64,000 nucleotides of DNA from Actinomycetes bacterium (GTDB lineage Bacteria > Auribacterota > JAJCYG01): contig JAJCYG010000095.1 in the NCBI GenBank assembly GCA_029263055.1, forward strand, positions 1 to 64,000, written 5' to 3'. Numbering within the stretch: the stretch's first letter is position 1; each line of letters opens with the position of its first letter. The notes below the pieces were generated by a model. The model was not told the origin of the DNA. It made no database searches and worked only from the letters and a program-made list of their open reading frames with translations. This document shows positions 37,349-45,584 of the stretch, piece by piece. Both the position numbers and the translations under genes were made by a program.

Positions 37349-37849
37349 ATGGATAATTTATGGGCACCTTGGCGTTTGCAATATGTGGAATCAATTGATC
37401 AAGATGAAGGCTGTTTCTTTTGTCACCACTCAATATCTAAAAATGATAAAAAAAATCTACTTTTACATCGTGGTAAACATACGTTTTGCGTGATGAACCT
37501 TTTTCCTTATTCTAATGGCCATGTCATGATTGTTCCTTATAAACATGTTGGCAGTTTGGATGGGTTAAAAGAGAGTGAATTAGCAGACATGATGGTCACG
37601 ACTAGAAAGATGAAGCGCCTTTTAAAGAAAACATTAAAAGCAGATGGATTTAATATTGGAATGAATATTGGTCGAGTTGCTGGTGCAGGAGTAGAGCACC
37701 ATGTGCATATGCATATTGTCCCTCGCTGGAGTGGGGATACTAACTTTATGCCTGTCTTAGGCAACACAAAAGTGATTCCGGAAGCCATTCAAACAACATA
37801 CAGCAAATTAAAAAAGGTTCATGACAGTGAGTCTAAAAAAAGAAAATAA
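37349..37849 (+). CDS. HIT-family nucleotide hydrolase/phosphorylase
   Basis: 166 residues. The histidine triad HHVHMHIVPRW (HxHxH) is the catalytic signature. The N-terminal LWAPWRLQYVESI and CFFCH resemble the Ap4A-phosphorylase-like branch of HIT proteins, with NLFPYSNGHVMIVPYKHV as substrate-binding strand. It probably acts on dinucleoside polyphosphates or AMP conjugates; exact substrate is not decidable. AAGGGATC precedes the ATG. Its end overlaps ogt by 29 nt. Confidence 0.9.
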   Translation: MDNLWAPWRLQYVESIDQDEGCFFCHHSISKNDKKNLLLHRGKHTFCVMNLFPYSNGHVMIVPYKHVGSLDGLKESELADMMVTTRKMKRLLKKTLKADGFNIGMNIGRVAGAGVEHHVHMHIVPRWSGDTNFMPVLGNTKVIPEAIQTTYSKLKKVHDSESKKRK

Positions 37850-38309
37850 ATTTTATTCGATTGATACAGCTAAGGGGAGCTTTTTTGTCTCTTTAGATGA
37901 GAAGGGAAAACTAGACCGATTGCTTTTTCCTAATCAAAAAGATAAATCAATTTCAATTTCTAAAACATTGACTCTGTCTGTTAAAAAAATTGAAAAGACT
38001 TTGGATCGATATTTTTCAGGTAAAACAGTTGCTTTGCCTGATGTTAATTTTTCAAATGGAACGTTGTTTCAACAAAAAGTGTGGAAAACCTTGCTCAAAA
38101 TTCCGCATGGTCAAACACGTTCCTATTCTTGGATTGCCAAACAAGTCGGTTCGCCTAAAGCAGTTCGCGCAGTAGGCACCGCCTGCGGCAAAAACCCCAT
38201 CCCCATCTTTATCCCATGCCACCGCGTCTTACAATCCTCTGGCGGCCTAGGCGGCTTTGCCCCGGGTCTTCCATGGAAGAAATACCTCTTAAATCTAGAG
38301 CAGAATTAG
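37821..38309 (+). CDS. ogt: Methylated-DNA-[protein]-cysteine S-methyltransferase
   Basis: Suicide repair protein that removes methyl groups from O6-methylguanine. 162 residues. The acceptor motif IPCHRVL is present with the downstream GGLGGFAPGLPWKKYLLNLE, and the DNA-binding helix region FQQKVWKTLLKIPHGQTRSYSWIAKQVGSPKAVRAVGTACGKNP is standard. It starts inside the HIT gene, so the two are coupled. Directly downstream lies copy 2 of the composite palindromic repeat. Confidence 0.95.
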   Translation: MTVSLKKENKFYSIDTAKGSFFVSLDEKGKLDRLLFPNQKDKSISISKTLTLSVKKIEKTLDRYFSGKTVALPDVNFSNGTLFQQKVWKTLLKIPHGQTRSYSWIAKQVGSPKAVRAVGTACGKNPIPIFIPCHRVLQSSGGLGGFAPGLPWKKYLLNLEQN

Positions 38310-38317
38310 CTCGTACC

Positions 38318-38542
38318 AAAACAAACTCAAAACTGTTTCCCCTTCACCCGGAATTTGCAGCAGACTGCGCAAAAAATGTGAGGGCAAGAATGAACTCACT
38401 GCGCCTCTGGTCCGAATGGCTTCGCACATTCGGTGCGAGGCTCCGTTCAAACACCAGTCTTGCTCTTTCCCTCACATTTTTTGCTCCGTCTTTGCGACAA
38501 CATTCCTTAAAGGTTCAGGGGAAACAGTTTTGAGTTTGTTTT
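38318..38542 (+). repeat. Palindromic element A, copy 2
   Basis: The outer arms 38318-38342 and 38518-38542 are perfectly complementary over 25 bp. They differ from copy 1 at five arm positions, each compensated on the opposite arm. The inner part is nearly identical to copy 1 (GGAATTTG, GCAAAAAATGTGAGGG and complements). The 32-nt nested hairpin of copy 1 is absent: GGCTT runs directly into CGCACATTCGG. It begins 9 nt after the ogt stop codon. Confidence 0.9.
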
Positions 38543-38566
38543 TACCTGTTTGAATATTTTAACGGA

Positions 38567-38731
38567 GTTCAGAAAGCTCTCTCAAAAGGCAAGAGCAGGC
38601 AGGGCCCCTGGGAAAGTGCACTCCAAGAGGAGTGTGCTTTTCCTGGGTGTGTCTGCGACCATGAGTGAGTCTGGCGACTTGCCGGGCGGCAAGTTGCCTA
38701 GCGAACGTCCTTTTGAAAGAGCTTTCTGAAT
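38567..38731 (+). repeat. Palindromic element B, copy 2
   Basis: The outer arms 38567-38589 and 38709-38731 pair over 23 positions with one mismatch and one G-T pair. They differ from copy 1 at three neighbouring positions, all compensated. The inner hairpin, the branched stem (GCAGGCA/TGTCTGC) and the CTTGCC/GGCAAG hairpin are preserved. The A-B spacer is 24 nt here versus 69 nt in copy 1. The rest of the gene-free stretch to 38830 holds only the thiolase promoter region. Confidence 0.88.
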
Positions 38732-38783
38732 GCAGTGGAACCAGGTTAAATCTGTTGAAGTTGACAGGCTGTCAGGTGCTAGC

Positions 38784-38811
38784 TTGTGGGATCTTGTATC
38801 TGTGGTAAAAT
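38784..38811 (+). promoter_or_regulatory. Putative promoter of the thiolase gene
   Basis: TAAAAT (38806-38811) with a weak -35 TTGTGG (38784-38789, 16-nt spacer). AGGAGG at 38817-38822 precedes ATG 38831. A perfect TTGACA at 38761 is too far from this -10 to pair with it. Confidence 0.4.
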
Positions 38812-38830
38812 AGAGTAGGAGGCGATAGCT

Positions 38831-40180
38831 ATGAAACCAGGGTTAGATATCGTAATTGCAGATGGTTGGAGAACACCTGTTGGGCATGTGAACAGTAAGA
38901 TCTCTCATTTAAGTGCTGAAGAGTTGATGGCCACAACAATTGAAGAGATTATGACGCGTTCTAAGCTTGATCCTGACTTATTAGATGGTGTGATTGTCGG
39001 TTGGGTTGGCCAAGGGAGTAATGCCCCTAATATTGCCCGTGTGGCTACGTTAAAAGCTGGGTTGCCTCTTAAGTGTGTGGCGTTTACCGAACAGGTGAAC
39101 TGTGTCTCGGGGATGGATACGATTGCGTCTGCAGCGCGTCGAATTGTCATGGGTGAAGGTGAAATCTTTTTAGCAGGTGGAACTGAAAGCATGAGTCAAA
39201 TGCCTTACACCATTCGTGGCGATCGAAGCCATAAAGGAATTCGAACACTCGAAGATATTAGAAAGAACTGGGATCACCTTTTAGAGATGGAAGGGATTGA
39301 TCTTGAAGATTGTTTGTTAGAAGGATTGGTTGATCCGATTAAAAAAATCAACATGGCCGCAACAGCTGAAATTTTGGCACAAATTAATGGAATCACTCGA
39401 GAAGAGCAAGATGAGTATGCGATTCAAAGTTATGCTAAATCATTAAAAGCAATTGAACGTGGTTTTTATAAGTCACATGTTTTTGGAATGAAAGATCGTG
39501 ATGGAGAAGACATGCTGGATGATGAAAACCCTATTTTGCGAGCCAAGTTTGTCGATGATCCTTCAAAATTGCATAAGATGCTCAAGTTATTTGACAATAA
39601 AGTATTGAGCATTGAAGAATTTTATAAACAAAACAAACAGTACTTAAATGGAACAAAATACGAGGCTGGAAAAACAGTAGGGACCGTGACTCCGTTTAAT
39701 GCGTGTCCACGTAGTGATGGGGCGGCTGGAGTTTTAGTGACCACGTTAGAGCGTGCCCAAAAAGAAAATTTAAATGTTATTGGCCGTCTTGCAGGCTGGA
39801 GTTTTGCCGGGATTGATCCAGGGTTAATGGCAAAAGCACCTGCTTATTCAACCGATCTGGTGTTAAAGAAAATGGATCATAAGTTTGAGGATCTCGATAT
39901 CATTGAATTGCATGAAGCCTTTGCTGCAGGTTGCTTGGCCATCTTTAAAGAAGGAAACAAAGAGTTTGGCCATGATTGGCAAAGCAAATTTGATGAAGGA
40001 CGTATCAACCGTAATGGTGGAACTCTTGCCATAGGGCATCCGTTAGCTGCTTCAGGAACACGCATTGTCTTAAATGTGTGCCACGCCTTAAAAGAAGATA
40101 CTAAGGCTAAATTGGGCATGGTTACTGCTTGTGCCGCAGGGGGCATAGGGGGTAGTATGCTGATTGAAAAATTTGCCTAA
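38831..40180 (+). CDS. Thiolase (acetyl-CoA acyltransferase)
   Basis: 449 residues. It catalyses thiolytic cleavage or condensation of acyl-CoA. Catalytic elements are present: nucleophile region VNCVSGMDTIASAA, LHEAFAAG, GGTLAIGHPLAASGTR (His) and the second Cys in VTACAAGGIGGSM. It is longer than biosynthetic thiolases (about 393), with an added segment around residues 130-170 and 215-280, which resembles the FadI/trifunctional-beta branch. No other beta-oxidation genes are nearby, so the physiological direction is not clear. Confidence 0.9.
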   Translation: MKPGLDIVIADGWRTPVGHVNSKISHLSAEELMATTIEEIMTRSKLDPDLLDGVIVGWVGQGSNAPNIARVATLKAGLPLKCVAFTEQVNCVSGMDTIASAARRIVMGEGEIFLAGGTESMSQMPYTIRGDRSHKGIRTLEDIRKNWDHLLEMEGIDLEDCLLEGLVDPIKKINMAATAEILAQINGITREEQDEYAIQSYAKSLKAIERGFYKSHVFGMKDRDGEDMLDDENPILRAKFVDDPSKLHKMLKLFDNKVLSIEEFYKQNKQYLNGTKYEAGKTVGTVTPFNACPRSDGAAGVLVTTLERAQKENLNVIGRLAGWSFAGIDPGLMAKAPAYSTDLVLKKMDHKFEDLDIIELHEAFAAGCLAIFKEGNKEFGHDWQSKFDEGRINRNGGTLAIGHPLAASGTRIVLNVCHALKEDTKAKLGMVTACAAGGIGGSMLIEKFA

Positions 40181-40194
40181 TCACAGAGGATGTC

Positions 40195-40467
40195 ATGATC
40201 AAACTACATAATTTAGAAGGTTGCCCATTTTGTATTCGCGTTCAGAAAAAATTAAATGATTTAAAATTGGAGTATGAAATTGTGGATGCGGATGCAGATA
40301 ACTTTGCCACTGTTTTAAAGATTGCTGAATATGATATGGTCCCTGTTCTTGAAGATGGTGAAACAGTGATTCAAGATTCAGCAAAAATTATTTCTTACCT
40401 CGAAGAAACTTACGGTAAAGCAGGTCAAAAATCTCTTTTTCAAAAGATTTTCCATAAAGATGATTGA
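40195..40467 (+). CDS. Glutaredoxin-like protein
   Basis: 90 residues with a thioredoxin fold. The redox motif CPFC (NLEGCPFCIRVQKKL) is at residues 9-12, the cis-Pro is in MVPVLEDGETVIQDSAKIISYLEE, and the end is basic. It resembles glutaredoxins and the N-terminal domain of glutathione transferases. Its 3' end overlaps the 3' end of the convergent gshB by 80 bp, and gshA is just beyond, so a glutathione-linked role is well supported by context. Confidence 0.85.
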   Translation: MIKLHNLEGCPFCIRVQKKLNDLKLEYEIVDADADNFATVLKIAEYDMVPVLEDGETVIQDSAKIISYLEETYGKAGQKSLFQKIFHKDD

Positions 40468-41332
40468 GCTCTGGTATTCCTGCAGGGCTTGTAATATTAA
40501 TTTCAATTAGCTTTTCTGCAATCACATCAATTCCTACAAAAAAGAGTCCTAGCTTTTTTAGCTGTGGGGCTAAATCTCGGCAAAGTTGTTTTTCTTTTAA
40601 AGTCAGTTCTGTAGGAAGATCGCTTACGTAAGAAAGGCCGCGTCCTTTTAATGTTTCGGGTGTGGCAGGGCGCAAAAAAGCACCTATTGGTTTTCCGTCT
40701 ATGAGTACGATCCGTTTATCCCCTTGGGTGATGGCTTCTGGCAGGTATTCTTGCGCCATAATGTAAGCGCTTTCATTATTTGTGACGTCCAACCATTTTG
40801 ATTTTGAGGCAAATTCCTTTTTGCTGATTAACCGAACTCCGATACTTCCTCGGTTATCTAATGGTTTGATCACAACTTTACTTTGCTTTTGTAAAAAGGA
40901 ATGAAGTTCATTTTTATCGCGCGAAACAATAGTTTGTGGAATCCATTTTTGAAATTCTAATGCAAAGAGCTTTTCGTTTTTCAGCATCAATGTCTGTGGA
41001 TTATTTAAGACAAGAGTCGACGGTGGAGCTAATGCAAAAAGTTGACATGTTTGGATGTAGTTGGCATCAATAGGAGGATCTTTACGCATCCACACAATTT
41101 GGAATTGATTTAAAGATAAGGTTTGTTTTTTCTTATTTAAGGTCATTCCTTTTTTAGGATTGATCTTGGCATTGAGGGCATGTGCCCAAACGTTGTTTTT
41201 GTCCCAAAAAAGATCTTTAGGATGGCAAAAGTAAATGGCACCTAATGCTTGTGAGGCAGAGGCTAAAAAGCTGGTGGTATCCCATGGAAACTTTAATTCT
41301 TTAACTGAATCGATCACAAATAAGCTTTTCAA
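40388..41332 (-). CDS. gshB: Glutathione synthetase
   Basis: ATP-grasp ligase that joins glycine to gamma-glutamylcysteine. 314 residues on the minus strand, usual length. Segments typical of bacterial GshB: IVWMRKDPPIDANYI, NNPQTLMLKNEKLFAL, VVIKPLDNRGSIGV, the ATP-grasp core MAQEYLPEAITQGDKRIVLIDG, and C-terminal FVGIDVIAEKLIEINITSPAGIPELN. It is divergent from gshA and convergent with the glutaredoxin gene. Confidence 0.95.
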   Translation of the reverse strand: MKSLFVIDSVKELKFPWDTTSFLASASQALGAIYFCHPKDLFWDKNNVWAHALNAKINPKKGMTLNKKKQTLSLNQFQIVWMRKDPPIDANYIQTCQLFALAPPSTLVLNNPQTLMLKNEKLFALEFQKWIPQTIVSRDKNELHSFLQKQSKVVIKPLDNRGSIGVRLISKKEFASKSKWLDVTNNESAYIMAQEYLPEAITQGDKRIVLIDGKPIGAFLRPATPETLKGRGLSYVSDLPTELTLKEKQLCRDLAPQLKKLGLFFVGIDVIAEKLIEINITSPAGIPELNHLYGKSFEKEIFDLLYRKFLRGKK

Positions 41333-41415
41333 TGAATTTCTCTTTCTCTAAGTTTGATGGTATCATAGCAAAATTTAATTTTATGGGAGAAGTTTTAGGA
41401 AAAACAGAAAATACC

Positions 41416-42747
41416 ATGTCATTGTCGCATAAGGATTTATTAAATTACTTTATTCAGGGAGAAAAGCCTCCTTCAGACCATAAGATTGGGATGGAGTATG
41501 AGCTTTTTGGATTGCTTGAGGGTGGAAAACCACTTCCTTTTAAGGGAGAGCCTGGGGTTGAAAGCACTTTAGAAAAGTTGGCGCAGTTAGATGGTTGGAA
41601 AATAGGCCGTGAGCAAGGCCACGCATTGAGCCTTAATAAAGGAAAGAAGTCTGTTTTTTTAGAGCCTGGGGGGCAAATAGAACTCAGTACTCAGCCGTAT
41701 CAACGGTTAACCGATCTAAATCAAGAGATTCAAGAAACTCTTTCTGTTTTATTAAAAGCAAGTCAAAACGATTCCATTGACTGGATTGCTTTAGGATTAC
41801 AACCCGTGAGTTTATTAGACCATGTCGGTTGGATTCCAAAAGAACGCTATTCAATTATGTCTCGGTCGTTTGAAAAGCATGGGAGTGAGTTAGCTCATAC
41901 CATGATGAAGCAGACAGCGTCGATTCAAATCAATGTTGATTACTCGAGCGAAGCTGACGCCTTAAAAAAGTTTAAACTCTTAACAGCGATTGCTCCGATC
42001 ACAACAGCTATTTTTGCCAATTCATCTATCTATGAGAATAGAGCTATTCCATTTGAGTCTTATAGAGGCTATGTGTGGCAACATACAGATCCGCTTCGTT
42101 GCGGCATAATCCCAGAAGTTTTTAATCCAAACTACTCTTATGAAGAGTATCTTGATTTTATCTTACATATCCCAATGCTTTTTATTAAACGAGATGACGA
42201 GTGGATCGAAGTTTTAGACCGAACATTTGCCCAGTTTTTAGAAAAGGGATTTGCTGATTATGAAGCAACGCTTGAAGATTGGAATTTACACCTTTCAACT
42301 ATATTTACTGAAGTTCGACTCAAACAAGTTCTAGAGCTGAGGAGTGCGGATTCGCATTTGCCAAACATGGCTATGGGAGTGGCTGCTTTTGTGGATGGAC
42401 TTTTATTTGATCCGTCCATCTTAGATGCGGCGTGGGATTGTGTGAAAGATTGGACATGGGAAGAGCGACTTAGTCTGTATCATGAGGTTCCAAAGGCTGG
42501 TTTGCGAGCTCGAGTAAAAAATGATAAAATTAGTACAGTAGCCGGTGAATTATTACGTCTAAGCCAGAAAGGTCTTTCTCATAAGGAAAAAGAGCTTAAG
42601 ATTGATGGGGAAGCTGCTTTTTTAGAACCTGTGGTAGAAAGGGTTGAAAAGGGCGAATCTCTAAGTGAGAAGAGTTCAAAAGAGTTTGAAAAAGACCCTC
42701 TGAAATGGCTTCAGACTAAAAGGATAAGTGATGAGAATGGGATCTGA
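41416..42747 (+). CDS. gshA: Glutamate-cysteine ligase, GCS2 (plant/alphaproteobacterial) type
   Basis: First enzyme of glutathione synthesis. About 443 residues from ATG 41416, which gives the family-like N-terminus (LLNYFIQGEKPPSDHKIGMEYELFG). In-frame ATGs at 41383 and 41332 are possible and no Shine-Dalgarno decides between them. Motifs: EPGGQIELSTQP, TASIQINVDY, FANSSIYENRAIPFESYRGYVWQHTDPLRCG and VRLKQVLELRSAD. These place it in the GCS2/plant-type group rather than the E. coli type. It overlaps the next gene by 17 nt. Confidence 0.9.
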   Translation: MSLSHKDLLNYFIQGEKPPSDHKIGMEYELFGLLEGGKPLPFKGEPGVESTLEKLAQLDGWKIGREQGHALSLNKGKKSVFLEPGGQIELSTQPYQRLTDLNQEIQETLSVLLKASQNDSIDWIALGLQPVSLLDHVGWIPKERYSIMSRSFEKHGSELAHTMMKQTASIQINVDYSSEADALKKFKLLTAIAPITTAIFANSSIYENRAIPFESYRGYVWQHTDPLRCGIIPEVFNPNYSYEEYLDFILHIPMLFIKRDDEWIEVLDRTFAQFLEKGFADYEATLEDWNLHLSTIFTEVRLKQVLELRSADSHLPNMAMGVAAFVDGLLFDPSILDAAWDCVKDWTWEERLSLYHEVPKAGLRARVKNDKISTVAGELLRLSQKGLSHKEKELKIDGEAAFLEPVVERVEKGESLSEKSSKEFEKDPLKWLQTKRISDENGI

Positions 42748-43198
42748 AAATAACAACGAAGATATGGTTTTAGTCGATATTAAAAAGATTGTCCCAACAC
42801 CAATGGAATATGCCATTCTTATTGGAAATGAAGAAAAGAGTTTTATTATCTCTGTTGGGCTAGATGTGGGTGCCGCGATTTCAATGTTTGTCAATCACAT
42901 CGACAAACCGCGTCCACTGACACATGATTTGATTGGAAATATTTTTATGGGCTTAGGCATTGCCGTAGATAAAGTGGTTGTCAATGATTTGAAAGATAAT
43001 ACCTTTTATGCCCGTTTGATTTTAAAAGAAGAAAATGAATTGGGTAAAAAGATTATTGAGATTGATGCTCGACCCAGTGATTGCCTAGCTATTGCCAAAC
43101 AACAAGATTGTCCTATCTATGTCTCCCGCGAAGTTTTTGATAATGTGGATGACGCCAGTAACCTATTTCAACAAAGTGATGACGAAGAGGAATTCTAA
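42731..43198 (+). CDS. Bifunctional nuclease family protein (DUF151/BFN domain)
   Basis: 155 residues from ATG 42731 (AAGGA 7 nt upstream). The single domain carries family signatures: PLTHDLIGNIFMGLGIAVDKVVVNDLKDNTFYARL and DARPSDCLAIAKQQDCPIYVSREVFD. Members have been reported with both RNase and DNase activity, and related domains fuse to UVR motifs. The tail is acidic. The last base of its stop is shared with the rnhC start. Confidence 0.88.
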   Translation: MRMGSENNNEDMVLVDIKKIVPTPMEYAILIGNEEKSFIISVGLDVGAAISMFVNHIDKPRPLTHDLIGNIFMGLGIAVDKVVVNDLKDNTFYARLILKEENELGKKIIEIDARPSDCLAIAKQQDCPIYVSREVFDNVDDASNLFQQSDDEEEF

Positions 43199-44235
43199 TG
43201 TCTAAAGATGAAGAGCCCTTATTAACGAGCTTTTCTGTGGTGCTTTCTCCTGCACAAGGGGCGCAGCTCAAAGAGTATCTTTCCGCACGGGCCTTTCTTT
43301 TTCGCAGTGTGGACTATGCTCATTTTGGTGCTTCGAGCAAAGGCGATAAAGTGAGTATGACCTTCTATAAAAGTGGGAAACTCTTTATCCAGGGAAAAGG
43401 GACAGGGGAATTTGTCCGTTTTTACTTAGAGCCAGAGCTTTTAAAACAGGTTTCGCTAGGATATGAAGAGGAATTAAACGAAAAAGGGAATGTTGACCGT
43501 ATTGGTGTGGATGAAAGTGGTAAAGGGGATTACTTTGGTCCGCTTGTGATCGCCGGAGTTTTTGTGGCAAAAGGTGAAGGTCAAGCACTCCGAAATATGG
43601 GCGTACGCGATTCTAAGAACATCACCGATAAAATGATTACAGTATTGGCCGCTAAAATTAAAAAAACACAAAAATTCAGTGTCGTTGCCATTGGTCCTGA
43701 AAAATATAATCAACTCTACAGTGGTTTTAAAAATCTGAATCGACTCTTAGCTTGGGGTCATGCGCGTGTTATTGAGAACATGCTTGAAATAGTAAAAAGT
43801 CCTAAAGCTATTTCTGACCAATTTGGAAACAAGAAATTGATTGAAAATGCGTTGATGAAAAAGGGAAAAGAGATTGAATTAGTGCAGATGCACCGGGCTG
43901 AATCAGACATTGCAGTGGCTGCAGCCTCTATCTTGGCTCGAGCTGAGTTCTTAAGAGGTTTACAAGTCTTAGAAGAAAAGTTCAAGGTAGAACTCTGTAA
44001 GGGAGCCTCTACAAAAACAAAAGAACTCGCTCTAAAAATTGCTAAAGAAAAAGGTTGGGACACCCTTAAAAAGTGTTGCAAACTCCATTTTAAAACAACG
44101 GAATGGGTTCAGTCTAAAGTCCCCAATAAACAACTTGATCTACCCAATCCTGTTTTAGATGAAGAAGACGACGATGACCTTGACATGGGTTCCGCGGAAA
44201 AAAAAACTCCTGATTCAATAAGTGCGTCATCTTAA
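43198..44235 (+). CDS. rnhC: Ribonuclease HIII
   Basis: Removes RNA from RNA-DNA hybrids. 345 residues. An N-terminal TBP-like substrate-binding domain (about 1-95: VMTFYKSGKLFIQGKGT style) precedes the RNase H domain opening with IGVDESGKGDYFGPLVIAGV (acidic D-E-x-G-K-G). Further conserved residues are in MHRAESDIAVAAASILAR. A low-complexity acidic C-terminal tail (DEEDDDDLDMG) is an extension. The gene is followed by a palindromic repeat instead of a terminator. Confidence 0.94.
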   Translation: MSKDEEPLLTSFSVVLSPAQGAQLKEYLSARAFLFRSVDYAHFGASSKGDKVSMTFYKSGKLFIQGKGTGEFVRFYLEPELLKQVSLGYEEELNEKGNVDRIGVDESGKGDYFGPLVIAGVFVAKGEGQALRNMGVRDSKNITDKMITVLAAKIKKTQKFSVVAIGPEKYNQLYSGFKNLNRLLAWGHARVIENMLEIVKSPKAISDQFGNKKLIENALMKKGKEIELVQMHRAESDIAVAAASILARAEFLRGLQVLEEKFKVELCKGASTKTKELALKIAKEKGWDTLKKCCKLHFKTTEWVQSKVPNKQLDLPNPVLDEEDDDDLDMGSAEKKTPDSISASS

Positions 44236-44251
44236 ACGTAATCTCTTGGCT

Positions 44252-44360
44252 AGATTCTTCGCTACGCTCAGAATGACGCGATACAGGGTTGTCAGTCTGA
44301 ATACAGGGTGATGTCATCGTATCGCAGCGTCATCCTGAGGAGCGAAGCGACGAAGGATCT
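44252..44360. repeat. Imperfect palindromic dispersed-type repeat before the MFS gene
   Basis: Left arm AGATTCTTCGCTACGCTCAGAATGACGCGATAC (44252-44284; written here as two parts: AGATTCTTCGCTACGCT and CAGAATGACGCGATAC). The right arm (44319-44360) is its complement with small insertions (GTATCGC...GTCATCCTGAGGAGCGAAGCGACGAAGGATCT, key blocks GTCATCCTGAG and GAAGGATCT). Sequences of this CTTCGCTxCGCTCAGAATGAC kind are dispersed repeats in many bacterial genomes as I recall them. The right arm ends 3 nt before the next start codon. Confidence 0.8.
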
Positions 44361-44363
44361 CGA

Positions 44364-45584
44364 ATGAAATTTAAATCAACGTTAAATCCACTTGCTTGGT
44401 CTTTTTACGATTTTGCTAATACTATTTACTCCATGAATATTGTTTCATTCTATTTTCCTTTATGGCTGACAAGTAATAAAGGAGTGCCGGAGATTGTGTA
44501 TAGTTTGGTCTATAGTGGAGCTATTCTTCTTGCCTCATTGCTTTCTCCAATTCTTGGCATCATCTCTGATCTACGAAAATCTCGCTTCTTTCTACTGATA
44601 CTAGGGACATTGGTCTCTGTGTTATTTACCGCGTTATTAGGGTTTGTCAGCTCAGTAAAAGTAGCGCTCCTCTTTTTCTTTATTGCCCATACCGGTTATA
44701 TTTTGAGCCTGGTTTTTTATAATTCAATGCTGCCTGATGTGAGCAAAGAATCAACTCCGGGGAAAATATGTGGTTTAGGTGTAGGGTTGGGGTATCTAGG
44801 GTCTATCTTTGGACTTTGGATTGCTTCTTATTACGAACCGATGGGACGACAAGCAGTCTTTTTACCAACAGCTCTTTTATTTCTAATTTTTTCATTACCT
44901 TTATTCTTATTGGCTTTTTTACCTCAAAATGATTTGAACAAAAAAGCTCAATCAATTGTCGATAAAGCGAAGTATTCGTTTGATCTTAAAAAACTTTCTC
45001 AACATACACGGCCGATTAAATGGTTTTTCTTAGCCAACTTTTTATGTGGAGATGCGGTTCACACTGTGATTTTGTATATGGCGATTTATGCCAGTAAAGT
45101 CTTTGAGATGGATGATGCCTCTATTCGAACCTTTTTTATTCTCTCTACTTTAGTTGCACTGATCTCTTCATTTGTTTGGGGCGAAGTGGTCTCGCGAAAA
45201 GGGGGACTTAAAGCAATGAAAATGGTGCTTGGTTTGTGGATGCTTGTTTTTATCATTGGAAGTTTAGCTTATCAACCGTGGCATTATTGGTTGGTGGGAA
45301 GCCTTGTGGGGATAGGATTGGCAGGAACATGGATCTCTTCACGCGTTCTGGTAATTGAATTAGTCCCCAAAGAACGTATAGGGGAATATTACGGCTTTTA
45401 CAACCTCACAGGCAAGAGTGCGGCTATTTTAGGCCCTCTGTGGTGGGGAGGATTGCTCCTTTTATTGTCGCCGTTAGACAACTTAAAATATAGAATAACC
45501 TTAGCAAGCATGCTCCTTTTTGTGGTGGGAGCTTTTTGGGCATTAAAAAAGGTGCAATGTGGAACAGCTAAATCATTACGTTGA
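44364..45584 (+). CDS. MFS transporter, UMF1/Atg22-like family
   Basis: 406 residues with about 12 membrane helices. The N-terminal signature NPLAWSFYDFANTIYSMNIVSFYFPLWL (key residues W-S-FYDFANT) and LVIELVPKERIGEYYGFYNLTGKSAAILGP in the C-terminal half are those of the UMF1 major-facilitator family related to vacuolar Atg22. Substrate unknown; some eukaryotic members export amino acids. Its Shine-Dalgarno (AAGGA at 44353-44357) lies in the preceding palindromic repeat. The 3' end overlaps the recombinase gene by 26 nt. Confidence 0.88.
   Translation: MKFKSTLNPLAWSFYDFANTIYSMNIVSFYFPLWLTSNKGVPEIVYSLVYSGAILLASLLSPILGIISDLRKSRFFLLILGTLVSVLFTALLGFVSSVKVALLFFFIAHTGYILSLVFYNSMLPDVSKESTPGKICGLGVGLGYLGSIFGLWIASYYEPMGRQAVFLPTALLFLIFSLPLFLLAFLPQNDLNKKAQSIVDKAKYSFDLKKLSQHTRPIKWFFLANFLCGDAVHTVILYMAIYASKVFEMDDASIRTFFILSTLVALISSFVWGEVVSRKGGLKAMKMVLGLWMLVFIIGSLAYQPWHYWLVGSLVGIGLAGTWISSRVLVIELVPKERIGEYYGFYNLTGKSAAILGPLWWGGLLLLLSPLDNLKYRITLASMLLFVVGAFWALKKVQCGTAKSLR

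Noticed and set aside
38216..38533. 105-codon frame crossing the ogt end and element A copy 2
   Set aside because: It is out of frame with ogt and continues into the palindrome; the analogous frame in copy 1 is not conserved as protein.
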